64,000 bases of DNA. Source: Aldrovandia affinis (taxonomy: Eukaryota > Chordata > Actinopteri > Notacanthiformes > Halosauridae). This document shows positions 46,701-58,621 of this stretch, one piece after another. A program made the translations under genes and the position numbers. The stretch lies in NCBI GenBank assembly GCA_029706075.1, contig JAINUG010000005.1, positions 6,251,001-6,315,000 of the forward strand, read 5' to 3'. Numbering within the stretch: the first letter of the stretch is position 1; each line of letters begins with the position of its first letter. Below the pieces are notes generated by a model that made no database searches, was not told the DNA's origin, and worked only from the letters and a program-made list of their open reading frames with translations.

Positions 46701-46945
46701 AACAAATGGTTGACTTACCTGCAGAGCACTTGAAGATTGATTCCCCATTCTCTTATGTGGGCCTCGATGTTTTCGGACCATTGGAGGTAACCAGCAGACG
46801 CACAAGAGGTGGACAAGCAAACTGCAAAAGATGGGCAGTGCTATTCATGTGCATGTGTACAAGGGCTATCCACATTGAGGTGATCAAATCCATGATGTCC
46901 TCAAGCTTCATAAATGCGCTTATAAGGTTATTTTCCATAAAAAAA
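43720..46945 (+). mobile_element. BEL/Pao LTR retrotransposon remnant
   Basis: Plus-strand pieces appear in BEL/Pao order. A gag start at 43877-44143 is coiled-coil-like (AFAQREIDIKIEGARLDATL). Reverse transcriptase at 44770-45183 has SLNDVLLSGPDLNNNLLGVL and VTADIQQMFYCFMVEE. Later come RNase H/bridge pieces (CIFSDASVKAIAAVAYLK; a WHLCKKGLSEVELTRAEQ segment) and integrase core at 46706-46940 (YVGLDVFGPLEV; CMCTRAIHIEVI). All frames are interrupted. The integrase is cut by an L2 tail fragment at 46948. Confidence 0.8.
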
Positions 46946-46947
46946 AT

Positions 46948-47130
46948 TTACGAACCTTTTCCTTCCCAGTGTTATAGGTATGGTACGCAGCTGCCTGCAA
47001 TGCTGTCTATTGCTGTATTACTGCACTGATCTCTTGCGCGAACTATGATTGTTCCTACCATGTATTAATGCACATCTTGTAAGTCGCTCTGGATAAGAGC
47101 TGCTAAATGCTTAAAATGTAAAATATATAT
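46948..47130 (+). mobile_element. L2 LINE 3' tail fragment
   Basis: Matches 37437-37610 and 61172-61355, ending GTAAGTCGCTCTGGATAAGA and AAATGCTTAAAATG. It starts at nearly the same point as the copy at 61172. It truncates the BEL/Pao integrase. Confidence 0.85.
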
Positions 47131-50100
47131 AAAACAACATTAGTAGCTAGCTAGCTATCACTATAAAAAATGAGTGTTGTGTTTAGTGGAGAACTATATA
47201 TAGATTGTATTGTTGTATTGTATAGTTAGCTGTTTTTGCTGAAGTTATGGCATTGTAGAACATGCTTTTGTTTGTGTGTAGTGCCCAAGGTATGCTGAGC
47301 TGAGTGTTGTACACAGTTTGCTGACAGGCCGTAGCTGGGTGTTACATTGGTTAGCTATGGACCTGTGACAACTGCCAGCTGATGGTTCATGCAATTCCAA
47401 ACTAGCATTTAAAATATAAATGCAGTTTGCACTTTCTGCATTTTGCTAACTAGCTTGTTTGCTATATATTTTGAATGAATTCTTCTGGCGTTCTTTGTGC
47501 TTCTGCTGACACGATGTTATGTAACTGTAGCTCCATTTTTTACCGTGATGAAATCAATAGCTACCTACCTACCTGCCCAACATTAGCTAGCTATTAGAAA
47601 CCACTGATGCAGTAGGTAGTCAGCTAAGTCAGTACACAGGCAGCTAGCTAGCATTCAGCAGGTAACGTTATGCACGATAATGCCTGACAGAGGTGGCTAG
47701 TAGCTAGCCTTTCTTCATTCAATGATGACTTTTTTTTTTCCTGCCCATTGTTATATGTGTGGTTTTACAAACGACTAGAGAGTATTAGCTCGGCTAATTC
47801 TAGCTTGTTGTCTGTCCATCCCCTTCAGGTCACCCATAGTAGTTGCCAGTTTCCTAGCGACAAGTACTCTTTACGTTGTTGTGACTGTTTTTTGATAGAT
47901 TGCTGGATGTGGGTCCTAAAGTTTGCTCGCATTGTCAAAACACTAACATTTGGTAGCTCACCATTCAAAGTCAATGGGCGCGTACATCCGGTAAATGATT
48001 ATTTTAATAAAAATTAAAACACCTACAAAGTTGAGTCACTCTAGGATGATGCAGCATATTTTTGTCAAGTGACTTTAATATGAACTAAATGTTTGTTTTT
48101 TAGTTATGACTCTGACTCCCTCTAACAGGTTTATGGGGTATATAATGAAGATCACTGACAAGCTGTGTTCCTGTTTATCTGAATTGGCAACAGAAAAATG
48201 AAGGGTATGAAATACAATTAACAAAGAAAGAATAATAAGACTACTAGATAATTTAAGGAAATTTAAAAATGTAAATTATTTTGTATCATCATAATATTGT
48301 ACACACTACGATACACTGAAAGCCTGAATGAACTATGCCATCAATTAATATTTGTGTGACCAGTTTAGCTGCCATGCTGTGAAAGTTTGAGGGATTATTT
48401 CGTTCAGAAAAAAGGGACCTTTTATTTCAAATGGGTTCAAGAAAAACAACTCAAAACGAACACACAGATATACCCGCCATACTGAGGTTTTAAACCAAGT
48501 ATACATACTTTTCAAGTAACAAAGGAGAAAACAAGAGGATATGCAGTTTGCCAAAATACTTCTGCCAATGTCATTAAATAAAACAAACTGTTATCATGGT
48601 TTCCATTTGTTCTCCAAGAATTGAAATACGATTCAAAAACATTGAAGTTTTGTTCACTTTCAGAGTACGGATGCACCAAATCCAGAATTTGGCTTTGAAG
48701 TGGAATAAATGCCACCATTTTTTAAAGGGATTGGGGTTCAACTGAATGCTCTGGAATGATTTGGTGAGTCAAATCAAATCATTTATACAGGACCTGGGTT
48801 TGCATTTAGCAAAAATCGAATGCAAACCCCATTGGCAGTTATAATTTTGATTGTTGCTTGCCAATGAACTATGCTATAGTTGGGTAAAAATCTTTAAAAA
48901 ACACACTGTGTAGCAATATTCTATTGTCAAAGAGGTTGATTAGAGAAAAGGCAAATCCACTATATGCAATGCAGTATTATCTTGTAGTGGAAAGCCAGAA
49001 ACAATACAATAAACTTTGTCATTGATCAACTGTGTCTGTAACATTTTATAAAATAAATTATTTGTCTGACCAGTTACAGTCCCACAAAGTTTCCCTGATT
49101 CCACTGGGAAGTGGTAGATGCTAGTAGAGGATAAAAAGTCTACTCTAATATGGAGAACATTGGATTGTTATTTGGTCAAACATTTAAAATATGGATTTGG
49201 TGGGTCCCTACATAATTCAGACATTACATATTGAGAATTGTAGTATGGAAAGAAAACTGCCCTCATATGGACTCTTAAACATTCAGATAATAACAATGCA
49301 GTTAAGTAATATTTCCATCCTGATAACTACCTTCTCTTTTCACCATATTCCTCTTTTTGTATCCTATATTTCTCTGTATTAGAACCAAATAAAATGAAAC
49401 CTGCTGTGACCCACATGGTCAGATTATCTATTAAAGTCATCAGTGGTAGTACCTATATATTAGTACTTTATTTTTTATTTCTCTCAAATGTATTTTTTTT
49501 CCAAAACAAAAGAAATCCTGGTATACTTGACAGGCTAAATTTCACAGTAACTTCAATTCAACAACTGTCCACCAAAGGAAGGTGAAAGATACTCTTTGGT
49601 GTATTTGACCATAAAATCAGTCCCAATGATTCCAAACAAATAAGGTAATCTCAAGTGGCTGGCATTCATCCCACCTTTAAAATCTGGTGATTTAATCAAG
49701 CACAACATTTCATATGGAGCAAGTGTGAGAGAGCACTTAATTTCAATCAATGTACCGTGTTTGTTAGATGTTCGAAGTTAGAAATCATACAAAACACTAT
49801 CCATAGTTTGTGGCGTCCTCGCTCTAAAAATAAAGGGAATAATTCATAGTAAATATCCTATGGGTTCAGTTAATGTATCGGTTGTCTCCAATGTTAGATA
49901 TTCTGTGGTGACGGAATTACTCCCGTGTGTGTTGTTTGAGTATATGTACCTCTGAATTGATGCAATAAATACTTCTACTTTCTGTCAGATCATGTACCTT
50001 TACACACTTATGGATGTGCATTATTAGGATTATACATAATTAGTATCAATTTATTCATGTGTATCCATGTCTGTGAATTTTCTCTTTGTAGATGCAAGCA

Positions 50101-51380
50101 AAGACATGTCAGCCATGCTTGAGTGTGTCTCCATAAAATGCTGCATAGTGCATTTCAAATTGAACTATTATACATCACAAGAGCATCTCAAAATAGGAAA
50201 ATCAATACTTCCAATCTGAGAAAAAAATAAATATGGTAAGTATGTACAAGATATTAAAAAATTAAATAAATACAGCAAGCTGTCATTTAAAGCCCTGTTC
50301 CAAAGTCTCTTATTCTAAGGCAAAACAACATGAACTGAACTGAACAAGCTCTCTCATTTGTACACGAGTGAGTATTGTTATTGATTTGTACCAAAGAGTA
50401 CTCAACAATTATTTAACATTCACCATAATCTAAAATCTCTTTGTTATGCAGTCTACAATTCAGCACAATGCTTTTGGTGTTTGGGAAACATAAGTAGTAT
50501 TTAACACTGAACAATAGGACTACAAATGTTGTATACAAGCAGGGAACCAAGAACTAGAACAGTGGAATAATGGTCCCATCTGCTGTTCCAAGATCTTATG
50601 TTGATCAGAACCAGAACCATAAAGATTGTTTTCAAATCACAGAATACACAGAATACACCATGCACAAATGTGGCTGTTTCAGCCCCACCATAAAGCTATG
50701 TCCAGCCAATTGGGTGAGTTCTATATTCGTTTAAATATGGTTGATATCCTGCCAGTAAAATTACTATGAAGTAAATACGTAACCGTTTTGGAGAAATATC
50801 TGCTCTTCGCTTGATTAAAGCATTGGGTACACATTACCTTTTCATCTCATTATCCAGCCCAAACAAGTGAGAATGTTAAAACATCTGCTCATTTGAAAGT
50901 CCACAACTGTGTGTTCAGGTTAGCCAAAATAGCAAATGCCCATTCCCTCAGGTGTCACTGCTTCAGTAAATTAAGAGTAACCACTGTTAGTGTGAACTTT
51001 CAACAGAAAGCAATTCTATCTAGCACATATTTGAACTGGCTAATCTCAGGACGGGTCAAAGATACTTTGTTGTTAGGAGCATATGAGCAGTCACTTAGAA
51101 TGTACTTTTCTGATTTCTGTACGGGAGATTGTCCACCATCTCATTGAGGAAATTTGATGCATTTCAATCGCCCGATTGTCGGGGCTTGGTAGATGGCAGA
51201 CGAGGGAGTGGTTCTGTGAAATGAAAAGCAATGAAAACACAAATAGGAACCCTGCCAGTTTCCTGACTCATAGTTCTAGTTCCCCCTGCAGAGTTCACAA
51301 AATGAAACCTCACGGGTAGATGTTAAATGTTGATTTAAAGATGCATGTGACTTATGGGTTTAGGAGATTAATTAAAAGGC
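47131..51380. other. Intergenic sequence upstream of the gal3st4 3' end
   Basis: Four kilobases of AT-rich DNA with no recognised gene, RNA or transposon. Small frames (for example 47748-48017, 48345-48554, 50893-51147) show no family signal. Confidence 0.4.
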
Positions 51381-51384
51381 AAGT

Positions 51385-51540
51385 GTTACAATAATTGTGA
51401 CACTTTTTTTGAGAAAACCTTTTTTCTTTGAATAATTTTACTTCAATTAAAGGTTAGGTTTCGCTCATATTTTGAGTTTAAGATCAAGCTGATGAACAAC
51501 TCATCTTCACCAAGGGTGCCAATAATTCTGGAGGACACTG
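51385..51540. mobile_element. Solo Tc1/mariner terminal repeat
   Basis: The segment ends CAAGGGTGCCAATAATTCTG GAGGACACTG followed by TA, the outer end of a common teleost Tc1 family. No transposase or opposite end was found nearby. Confidence 0.6.
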
Positions 51541-51542
51541 TA

Positions 51543-52817
51543 TGTGTCATGGGATGAGAAAAACAGCAAGTCCTATATAAAACGGCAATCATCCTTAATC
51601 AATACCAGTCAAAGGGGCTATTTCTATGTGGATATTTAGTTATGTAAAAGTTCTACTTGTACTTGTGTAAAACTGTTCTCATGATATTGACCCCAGAAAG
51701 ATTTGTAGTATACATACACAGAGATATCTGTTTTAGCCAATTACAGGACAATACATGTTTATGAGAACCTTTACATGTGTTACACCTCATAAAAACAGCC
51801 AATTTGACCAGCATCTATTAAAATGTAGTGCATGCCAGTAAAACATTAATGACAAAACGATAAAACAATGTGAACTAATTACAGTGATTCACTGATTGAG
51901 CCCACATTTTCCTTGGGCTTTAACATCAAATCAGCCATAGCTTAAACATTGTGACAAGTGTTAGACAAGAATAAGGAGCTGCTGATATTATGTAACCAGC
52001 GAGGATCATGTTATGGATTCTAATCCCACACAGTGCCCCCTTTGGGTGTGGTTTTATAACCATGACTGCCAGGATTGGTTTTCAGTTACCTGGGGCTAGG
52101 GCCATTTACAAGTATCATTTCTTTAACAGTAATACACCCATTACGATTAATCAAGTGCTGGGCTTCTAGTATTTGGGTGCAGTAATGCATCCTTACTCCA
52201 GTAGATGGCAATACACAATATTTTTTCCCACACTGTCATCTGACGTGTATTTTAATATGCCAAGGATAAAGTGATGTATGAGCATGCATTTCAGGCATTA
52301 CTTCAGTTGCTTGGTATGAGGGTGCATCAGTGCACATGTGTGTGAATGCATGTCTCTTCCTAAACATTAGCCTTGACAAATAGCAGCTTGTGTGATCATA
52401 AGCAAGCTGAAAACACTGTGCACACCTGTGTGCATTCTTCATTACTGTGGGATGTCACATTTAATCACACTCCTTTTTACAGACCTTAACACAGTCACTG
52501 CCCAGCTCCATGTTGCTCTTTGAGCTGCAAGGCTCCATGTACCTCAGTTGAAGTGCTATGTTCAGTCTGTACCGATGTTGGGTGGTGGTGGCAAGGGACA
52601 GGGGGATCCTGGACTGTATGAGCTGGTCACTCTCCATTTATTCCAAAGTGTCCTCTCCAACTCAAAAAGGTATAGTGTGTGTGTGTCAAGAGGTGCTTAT
52701 TGCTCTGTGAGCCTTTCTCCTGCATGTAGTTGTGTCTGTACAGTCTTTGTTCTTGTCCACAATAATCAGGACCAGTCCATGCCACTCCCATCCTCTGGGG
52801 GAGGGTATGTTTTAGAG
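51543..52817. other. 3' flank of gal3st4
   Basis: Minus-strand AATAAA at 52642-52637 lies about 176 bases past the gal3st4 stop codon and is a good polyadenylation candidate. No other feature is recognised. Confidence 0.4.
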
Positions 52818-53792
52818 CTATCTCAGTCGCCCCTTCCCTATGTGTAGTGGTGAGGTCTGGTTGCGACTCACCCAGCTCCCGTCCCAGTCTCTCTCCCTCT
52901 CCCCAACCCTCGCTCCTCCATGCTCTGTCATACTGGGGTGCCCCAACTCCTTCTTATAGGAGGCTACCCCAGCAGCAGCAGATTGAGAGAATCTGGGGAA
53001 CTGCCGCACGTCCAGCAGGTCCTTGTACTGTATCTCAGGCCTGATCATCCTTAGACACGCCTGGCTGGTGGCGTTGTCAAGCCCTGACTGCAGTTCATAG
53101 CCAAGTATCTTAACCAGGCCACTCTGGAAGGGCCGGATGGTCTTGTCCCGTATTCGGCTGGCCTCCACCGGCCGCCCCCCATCCCGCAGACAGACACGCG
53201 CCATCATCTCCCTACGGGACCTCAGGAGGGCCACCTCTGCCTCCATCCGTGCCCTCCCAAAGTTCTCCACCTTCTCCCAGAAGGTGCGATTGAAGGCCTG
53301 GTAGAGGTGCCAGTCCAGTGCATTCCACTCGCGTAGTTTTCGCCTCTGCTCATCTGAGAGCACCAAGCCCCCGTTCGAGCTTCCCTTGTTACTCTTCTGC
53401 TGCCGGGCGTTTAGGCTGAAGGAGACGATGGCATCCAGCGGCCAGCAGAGAGCATGGCGGAGCAGCACCATGGACTGGTCAAAGTGTTCCGACAACAGGA
53501 TTAATCTGAAGGCCCAGCGCACAGCCGCCTCTCCTCTCCGGGCCAGTGACTCAGAGAAGTTGGCATTGTGGTCCAGGCCAAAATCGAACCACAGGAGGTT
53601 GCGGGCGTAGTGGTTGTTGCGCAGCCGAGGATCATAGTACTGCCGGGGGTCTGCGGCGAAATCGGCCAGCCCTTTCGCTCGCTTGAAAGCAGGGGCCACA
53701 GCTTTGTAGTAAGCATACGAGGACTCAGCCAGGGCCACTGGGTCACGCACAATGGAGAAATAGAAGGTATCAGTGGGCATGACCTTCTCAAC
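52818..53792 (-). CDS. gal3st4: gal3st4 main catalytic and terminal exon
   Basis: Begins after TTTGTAG with Val-Glu-Lys-Val-Met-Pro-Thr-Asp and runs uninterrupted to a stop at 52820-52818. The last ~40 residues (after the conserved [12 protein letters not shown] region) are poorly conserved and rich in Gly and Arg. High GC and strong codon bias contrast with the AT-rich surroundings, as expected of a true exon. Confidence 0.93.
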   Translation of the reverse strand, partial: VEKVMPTDTFYFSIVRDPVALAESSYAYYKAVAPAFKRAKGLADFAADPRQYYDPRLRNNHYARNLLWFDFGLDHNANFSESLARRGEAAVRWAFRLILLSEHFDQSMVLLRHALCWPLDAIVSFSLNARQQKSNKGSSNGGLVLSDEQRRKLREWNALDWHLYQAFNRTFWEKVENFGRARMEAEVALLRSRREMMARVCLRDGGRPVEASRIRDKTIRPFQSGLVKILGYELQSGLDNATSQACLRMIRPEIQYKDLLDVRQFPRFSQSAAAGVASYKKELGHPSMTEHGGARVGERERDWDGSWVSRNQTSPLHIGKGRLR

Positions 53793-56538
53793 CTACAAAG
53801 AAGAGTAGGGAAAACAAAAGAGAAGAGATATCAGATACCAGACTCAAAATTCCAACAGATCCAAACCTTTAATCTCTCCACAGTATCTTTATTCTTAACA
53901 TAAATAATTAAATTCAACTGCTCAAAAATTACTATTACACAGTCAACCAACAGGGCAATGTCTCATTAGTGTGATCGGAGCTATACCTTTCATGTACAAT
54001 GCAGGGATTGACATTAAGCATGTTCTTGGTTGTCCAGAGCTTTCAGTAACTTATTAATTAATTTATTAACTTAATTTATATATATTTTTTCCTTTATTTT
54101 CCCCCTTTTCCCCCCAATTTAGTAGTAAATTGTACTCTCTTTCTGCTTCTATCCCCCCTCGTACTAAGGCCTGCCACCGCAGCCCTGGAACCTGCAGTGA
54201 TGGAACCCACTAAGCCTTCGACCGTACCTCCAGTACACACAGAGCCACTCTTCCACGTGGCAAGCTCATGCCAGCTTCCCTCCCTCCTCCCCTGGGGCGG
54301 ACAAACAATTGTCGCCCCAAAATGGGACTCCGGCCAGAGCCAGGTTGGCAACCTGTACTCTGGGCAAGTGCCTTTACCATTGCGCCACCCAGGGGGCCCT
54401 ATTTGGAATGATTTTAATCAAGAGATAAATAACTAAATATAAGTCATGAATCAGGCAACAAGCAAGTGGTCCTAAAAACTGTCAACTAAGGTGGGTATGG
54501 AACACAATATTTAAATGCAATCAAAAATATCAGTATGCACACATTCAGAAAATTAAAGTGCTAGTGAAAGTGCAAGTGAAGCAGTCTTCTTATTAAAGTG
54601 CACGATTATTCAACAATCAAACTGTCTTCAGGGGGATTAAAAAAATACACGGGCAGCTATTGTTGGAAGCATAGACCATATGGTTGGAAGGGAGAAGATG
54701 TTTGTACCGTGTTGCCCAGATCTCAGATCAGCTTGTCCTACAAGGGGGGTAGCGGAAACATGATCCTAAATCCTTTGTGCTTCGAAGTTAAAAAAAATTA
54801 TCTAAATTTCTGAACATTAATTAAAAACAAAAAACTAGAATAACCTGAATTGATAAGTCTACACCCTGCTAAGTTAGTATTTCGTAGAAGCACCCTTTGC
54901 TTGCCATGAGTCTGTCCGGATATGTCTCTACCAACTTTGCACACCTAGATTGGGCAATGTTTGCCCATTCTTCCTTAAAGAACTGTTCAAGCTCAGTCAG
55001 ATTGTGTGGGGACCGTCGATGGACTGTGCTCTTCAAGTAGGTCCACAGGTTTTCAATAGGATTTAGGTCAGGGCTTTGACTCGGCCACTCAAGGACATTC
55101 ACCATTTAGTTTTTTAGCCACTTCACTGTTGCTTTAGCTGTGTGCTTTGGGTCGTTGTCATCCTGAAATGTGAACCTCCTTCCCAATTTCATCTTTCTTG
55201 CAGAGGGCAACAGATTTTTTTTTGTATTTTGCTTTTCCCTTCTGTCACACGCCACGTGACAATCCCTGGATGGGAACAGAGCAGTCTGGAGACGGAGTGG
55301 AGTTTGTCGGTCTACGGACCAGATTATTTTTATTTATTTTTTCTGTCTCTCCCCCCAGACATGGATGGACGGCCTGATCTAGGCAAGGCCCTGGTGGTGT
55401 CATGCACATTCCACTTCTTAATTATGGCCTTGACCAAGCTCCAAGGGATACTTAAGGCCTTTGAAATCTTTCTATACCCATTTCCACACATGTGCCTTTC
55501 CATAACTTTATCCCAAAGCTCATTTTTGCTCATGGTGGATTCTTTACTCTGACATGTACTACCCAGCAATGGAATCCTCTAGGAACAGCTGACTTTATTC
55601 TGAAGTAATCAGAATCAATCATTTTTTTTACTTTTAATTAATGTTCAGATAGATTTTTTTTTTCTCCACTTGGAAGTTGTAGGGTAAAATGTGCAAATAA
55701 AGATGATTTTATGTTTTAATTTCAAGCTGTAAGGCAACAAAAGGTGACATTTTGGAGACTGGGTGTAGACTTTAAAAGGGCACTGTATATACATTTTTTG
55801 GACAATGATCTCACCCCCAGTATGTGTAAAGCAGCTATGATGTTTTCAGGCTCAATATAATTTATTATTTTGTTTATTTTTAGTGCAATCATTTTTTTGG
55901 TGATCGCCCCCAAAAGCGTACCAAAATGTATTGACAGATAGGTGACAGATATCAATATCTTGCTCTTCTTGCTGAACTAAAAATCAAAGTCAGTTTTGTC
56001 ACATAACTTAATAATATAACGGTGTTGGTCCATTGATAGTTGTTTTGAATGTTTCCAGCATGTCAAGCTATGCACAGATAGATTTTTGTTTTTTGTTTTC
56101 TAAAATAATTCACTTGTCCAATTGCTCATTTTACTTGTCCCGGACAATCAGACAAGTCTTAATGTATTTGGATGCAATGCATTCCATCCGATGTCAAACC
56201 TGTCTAGCAAAATAAACTCAATCTGCACCTCTGGCTTGTTGAAGCGCATGTGGTTCCCCATGATGCTGAAGTCCACAACCCGTGGTCCCCGGTAGCCTTT
56301 TACCCTGTGGGCATTGAAGGGCAATGGATAGCCAAACTGGTAACCCAGTGGCAGGGCAAAGCGTAAGCCCCTCTCATCTCCAAAGCGGTAGAGCATATTA
56401 AGTACAGTGCTGCTGGCTGTCTTGTGCGTCTTCAGGAACATAACATGGGTGTGGGGCCGGCAGGAACCAAGGGAAGGTCCCTGAGAGTCCACAGGAGAGA
56501 GGGAGAACAGAGGATTGGGTCTTTCTGGCTGCACACTG
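52818..56538 (-). CDS. gal3st4: Galactose-3-O-sulfotransferase 4, two C-terminal coding exons
   Basis: Exons 56538-56229 and 53792-52818 join in phase 0 and give about 427 residues. The enzyme family transfers sulfate from PAPS to C3 of galactose on O-glycans in the Golgi lumen. The first exon holds the 5'-phosphosulfate-binding loop ([11 protein letters not shown], near 56430-56400) and [15 protein letters not shown]. The second holds the 3'-phosphate-binding block (FYFSIVRDP, near 53760-53735), [14 protein letters not shown] and a C-terminal [10 protein letters not shown]. The human GAL3ST4 protein has the same motif order and similar length apart from the N-terminal cytoplasmic and membrane segment, which should lie in an upstream exon ending in phase 2. 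Linkage to trappc14 favours gal3st4 over other family members. Confidence 0.9.
54085..54400 (-). mobile_element. tRNA-derived SINE-like repeat, copy 2
   Basis: On the minus strand the head reads CCCTGGGTGGCGCAATGGTA (tRNA A-box-like). The body matches the copy at 4755-5050, and the end is T/A-rich. It lies in the gal3st4 intron. Confidence 0.6.
54795..55785 (-). mobile_element. Internally deleted Tc1/mariner element
   Basis: The right end GGGCACTG is followed by TA (55786-55787). The left end is truncated inside the terminal repeat near 54795. Minus-strand transposase remains are an N-terminal helix-turn-helix part (55569-55330, [17 protein letters not shown]) and a C-terminal part (55105-54869, [18 protein letters not shown]). 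The catalytic middle is missing and replaced at about 55235-55360 by unrelated sequence. It lies in the gal3st4 intron and belongs to a family related to the one at 14948-17747. Confidence 0.85.
56229..56538 (-). CDS. gal3st4: gal3st4 PAPS-binding exon
   Basis: The acceptor is TCTCTCTCAG at 56539-56550, and the exon opens with one base completing a codon. An alternative acceptor three bases further in (CAG) would drop one residue. The exon ends at GAG with donor GTGCAG at 56228. It encodes a Pro/Ser-rich stem followed by the sulfate-donor binding loop. Confidence 0.88.
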
Positions 56539-56588
56539 CTGAGAGAGAGCAAGAGATAGTGGGAGAGAGAGAGAAAGAGAGAGATGGA

Positions 56589-56669
56589 GAGAATGGGCAT
56601 CAGCACAGATATGATGACACAATAGTGTCATTCTTACATAATAATGTTATTTCAATAGGGTGTTATTAC
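56589..56669. repeat. Short intronic repeat shared with trappc14, copy 2
   Basis: Second copy of 10945-11027, located just upstream (in gene sense) of the gal3st4 PAPS-binding exon. A GAGA-rich purine run separates it from the acceptor. Confidence 0.8.
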
Positions 56670-58339
56670 TATTGTCATTGTATTGCTATTAGTTCCTTCT
56701 CACAATACAATTTGTACAGATATTTTACAGGCCAACAAAAATGGTGGTGGTAAGACTGAGAATTGGAGAGTTAGAAGAACCACAGCTTTGAAACATAATA
56801 ATTTATGAGAAAATAGGGGACAAACAAGTTCAATGTAAACTTGTAGAGCTTGTATTTTCATATGGCAGCATCAATTATTTACATTTAGGACACTCTTATT
56901 CGGAGCGACTTACACAGTTTACTTTTTTGAACATACAATCTATTTATACAGCTGGATATTTACTGAAGCAATTCTGGTCAAGTACCTAGCACAAGGGTAT
57001 AATGACAGTGCAACCTTGGAGTCACAAGCCCAATTCCACAAGAAACGAGGGACAAGCGCAATGAAGGTAGCAGCTCAACATGCTTTGTCATAGTCAAATT
57101 ACAAAGCAGCTCGAATAGCTACCTAGCTAAGCAAACCTGTTTTCATTGATGTTCTGAAAACATAAACGTTACCATAAAATACACCTCAATTGTCTGGTTT
57201 AAATAAGCAATGCTATTCTATTACAACATAATGCATGGTTATTTTTAGAATATTTTATTAGATATAGAAAAACTAACCACCCATTAGCCTATGTTAGGAT
57301 GGATGTTAAAATCTCCGCTGTGATGCACGGTTATATTATTAAAAACACTGTTAAATAAATTTGCATATGGACCAACTTTAACAAAAAAACATTATCGGTT
57401 TAGTGGTTAACTGACAAGAATTGACTTAACTTCCTCAAGCAAATTTTAGCAAAACCCACATCCAAATAAAGACTGTGAAGACTAGCTCAAAAAATTAATC
57501 TGAACACAACAGAAATTATACTGACCCTCGGGCTTGCTATGATCATGTGCCAATGTACTGCACTCACTGCCCTTAGGTAGGGAGGACGCTGTTGCGCTTC
57601 TAGAATTCATTAGATGACACAAATGCTAAGCTAATTCAAGAGTCTATTCCCAATAAATGTAAAAAGAATGTTCAAAGAGCCATCCTTCTATGTGGTACTA
57701 TGGCACACAAAACAATCCCCTCTCAATTTTATCAGTGATGAAAGTGGTCAGGCTGAAAAAAAGCTGAAGATTCGAATGACGTGTTGGCGGTGTTTACAGT
57801 GCCCTGGAAGTACAAAAATTAGGTTTTATCAAAATAAAGTCTTCCTCTATTAATTAAGCTTACTTTAATAAATAGGTCTATTTTGGTGGCGGGAAGCATG
57901 ACACTGAATCTATCAGCTAATAATGAAACAGTGGCAGGTAGTGTGGCTTAAAGCTGTGGTAACACTGCTTGGTAAGGATAAGGTGTACTAGAAAAATGTC
58001 AATAAGGTAGGACAACATAATAAACATGTTAAATCACTGTGTTTATCTCTATGCAACCATCATTCAAGCCAAACTTTTAATTAATCTTTGGACAACTTGC
58101 TGGCAAAGACAACACAATAACTTTTCTATTTGGATTTAGCCATGCCAAGTCATGTGAAATATGTGTTTAGCAGTCTCTATTGTTTACCATGCTGTTGGTA
58201 GGCTACACGTGGTACTTTGTTTACTTGCACAAACCGTTTATACAGGTCGACACAAGCTGCACATGCAGTTTTGGGAACGGATCCAATGATAAGCTAGCGA
58301 GATAGGCGCAAGGCATAATGTTTCATGACTGGCTGCTAG
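56670..58339. other. Region upstream of the visible gal3st4 exons
   Basis: The missing membrane-anchor exon of gal3st4 would be expected here or further right, but no hydrophobic minus-strand exon with a suitable donor was recognised. A decayed SINE/L2-tail-like word (ACACTCTTATTCGGAGCGAC) is at about 56889. Confidence 0.35.
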
Positions 58340-58621
58340 CAGGGGCGTGTTTAGGGGGTGGCCTAGGGTGGCACGTGCCACCCCTGGAATCTGATTGGCC
58401 ACCCCAGGTGCCACCCCATGGGCCACCCCAGATGCTGCGGGAGCACCGGGCGCAAAATTCCGAGGGGCGCAAAATTCCGAGGGGCGCAAAATTTAAGAAG
58501 AAGAAAAAAAAAACACAGTTAGGGCAGCAGTCCCGAACCCCTTTTTGCATTCGGATGCATACACCCCCGGTCAGTGCCCCACTTGGGCCACCCCAGTCAA
58601 AACAGTCTGGAAACGCCACTG
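58340..58621. mobile_element. hAT-type MITE
   Basis: The ends are CAGGGGCGTGTTTAG and, in complement, CAGTGGCGTTTCCAG. The flanks GCTGCTAG (58332-58339) and GCTGCTAT (58622-58629) agree at seven of eight bases, fitting a hAT target duplication. An 18-bp unit (GGGCGCAAAATTCCGAGG) is repeated about 2.6 times at 58448-58493. Confidence 0.8.

Noticed and set aside
52847..53044. Plus-strand frames opposite gal3st4 (also 53386-53610 and 53568-53903)
   Set aside because: Antisense shadows of a GC-rich exon with strong minus-strand homology.
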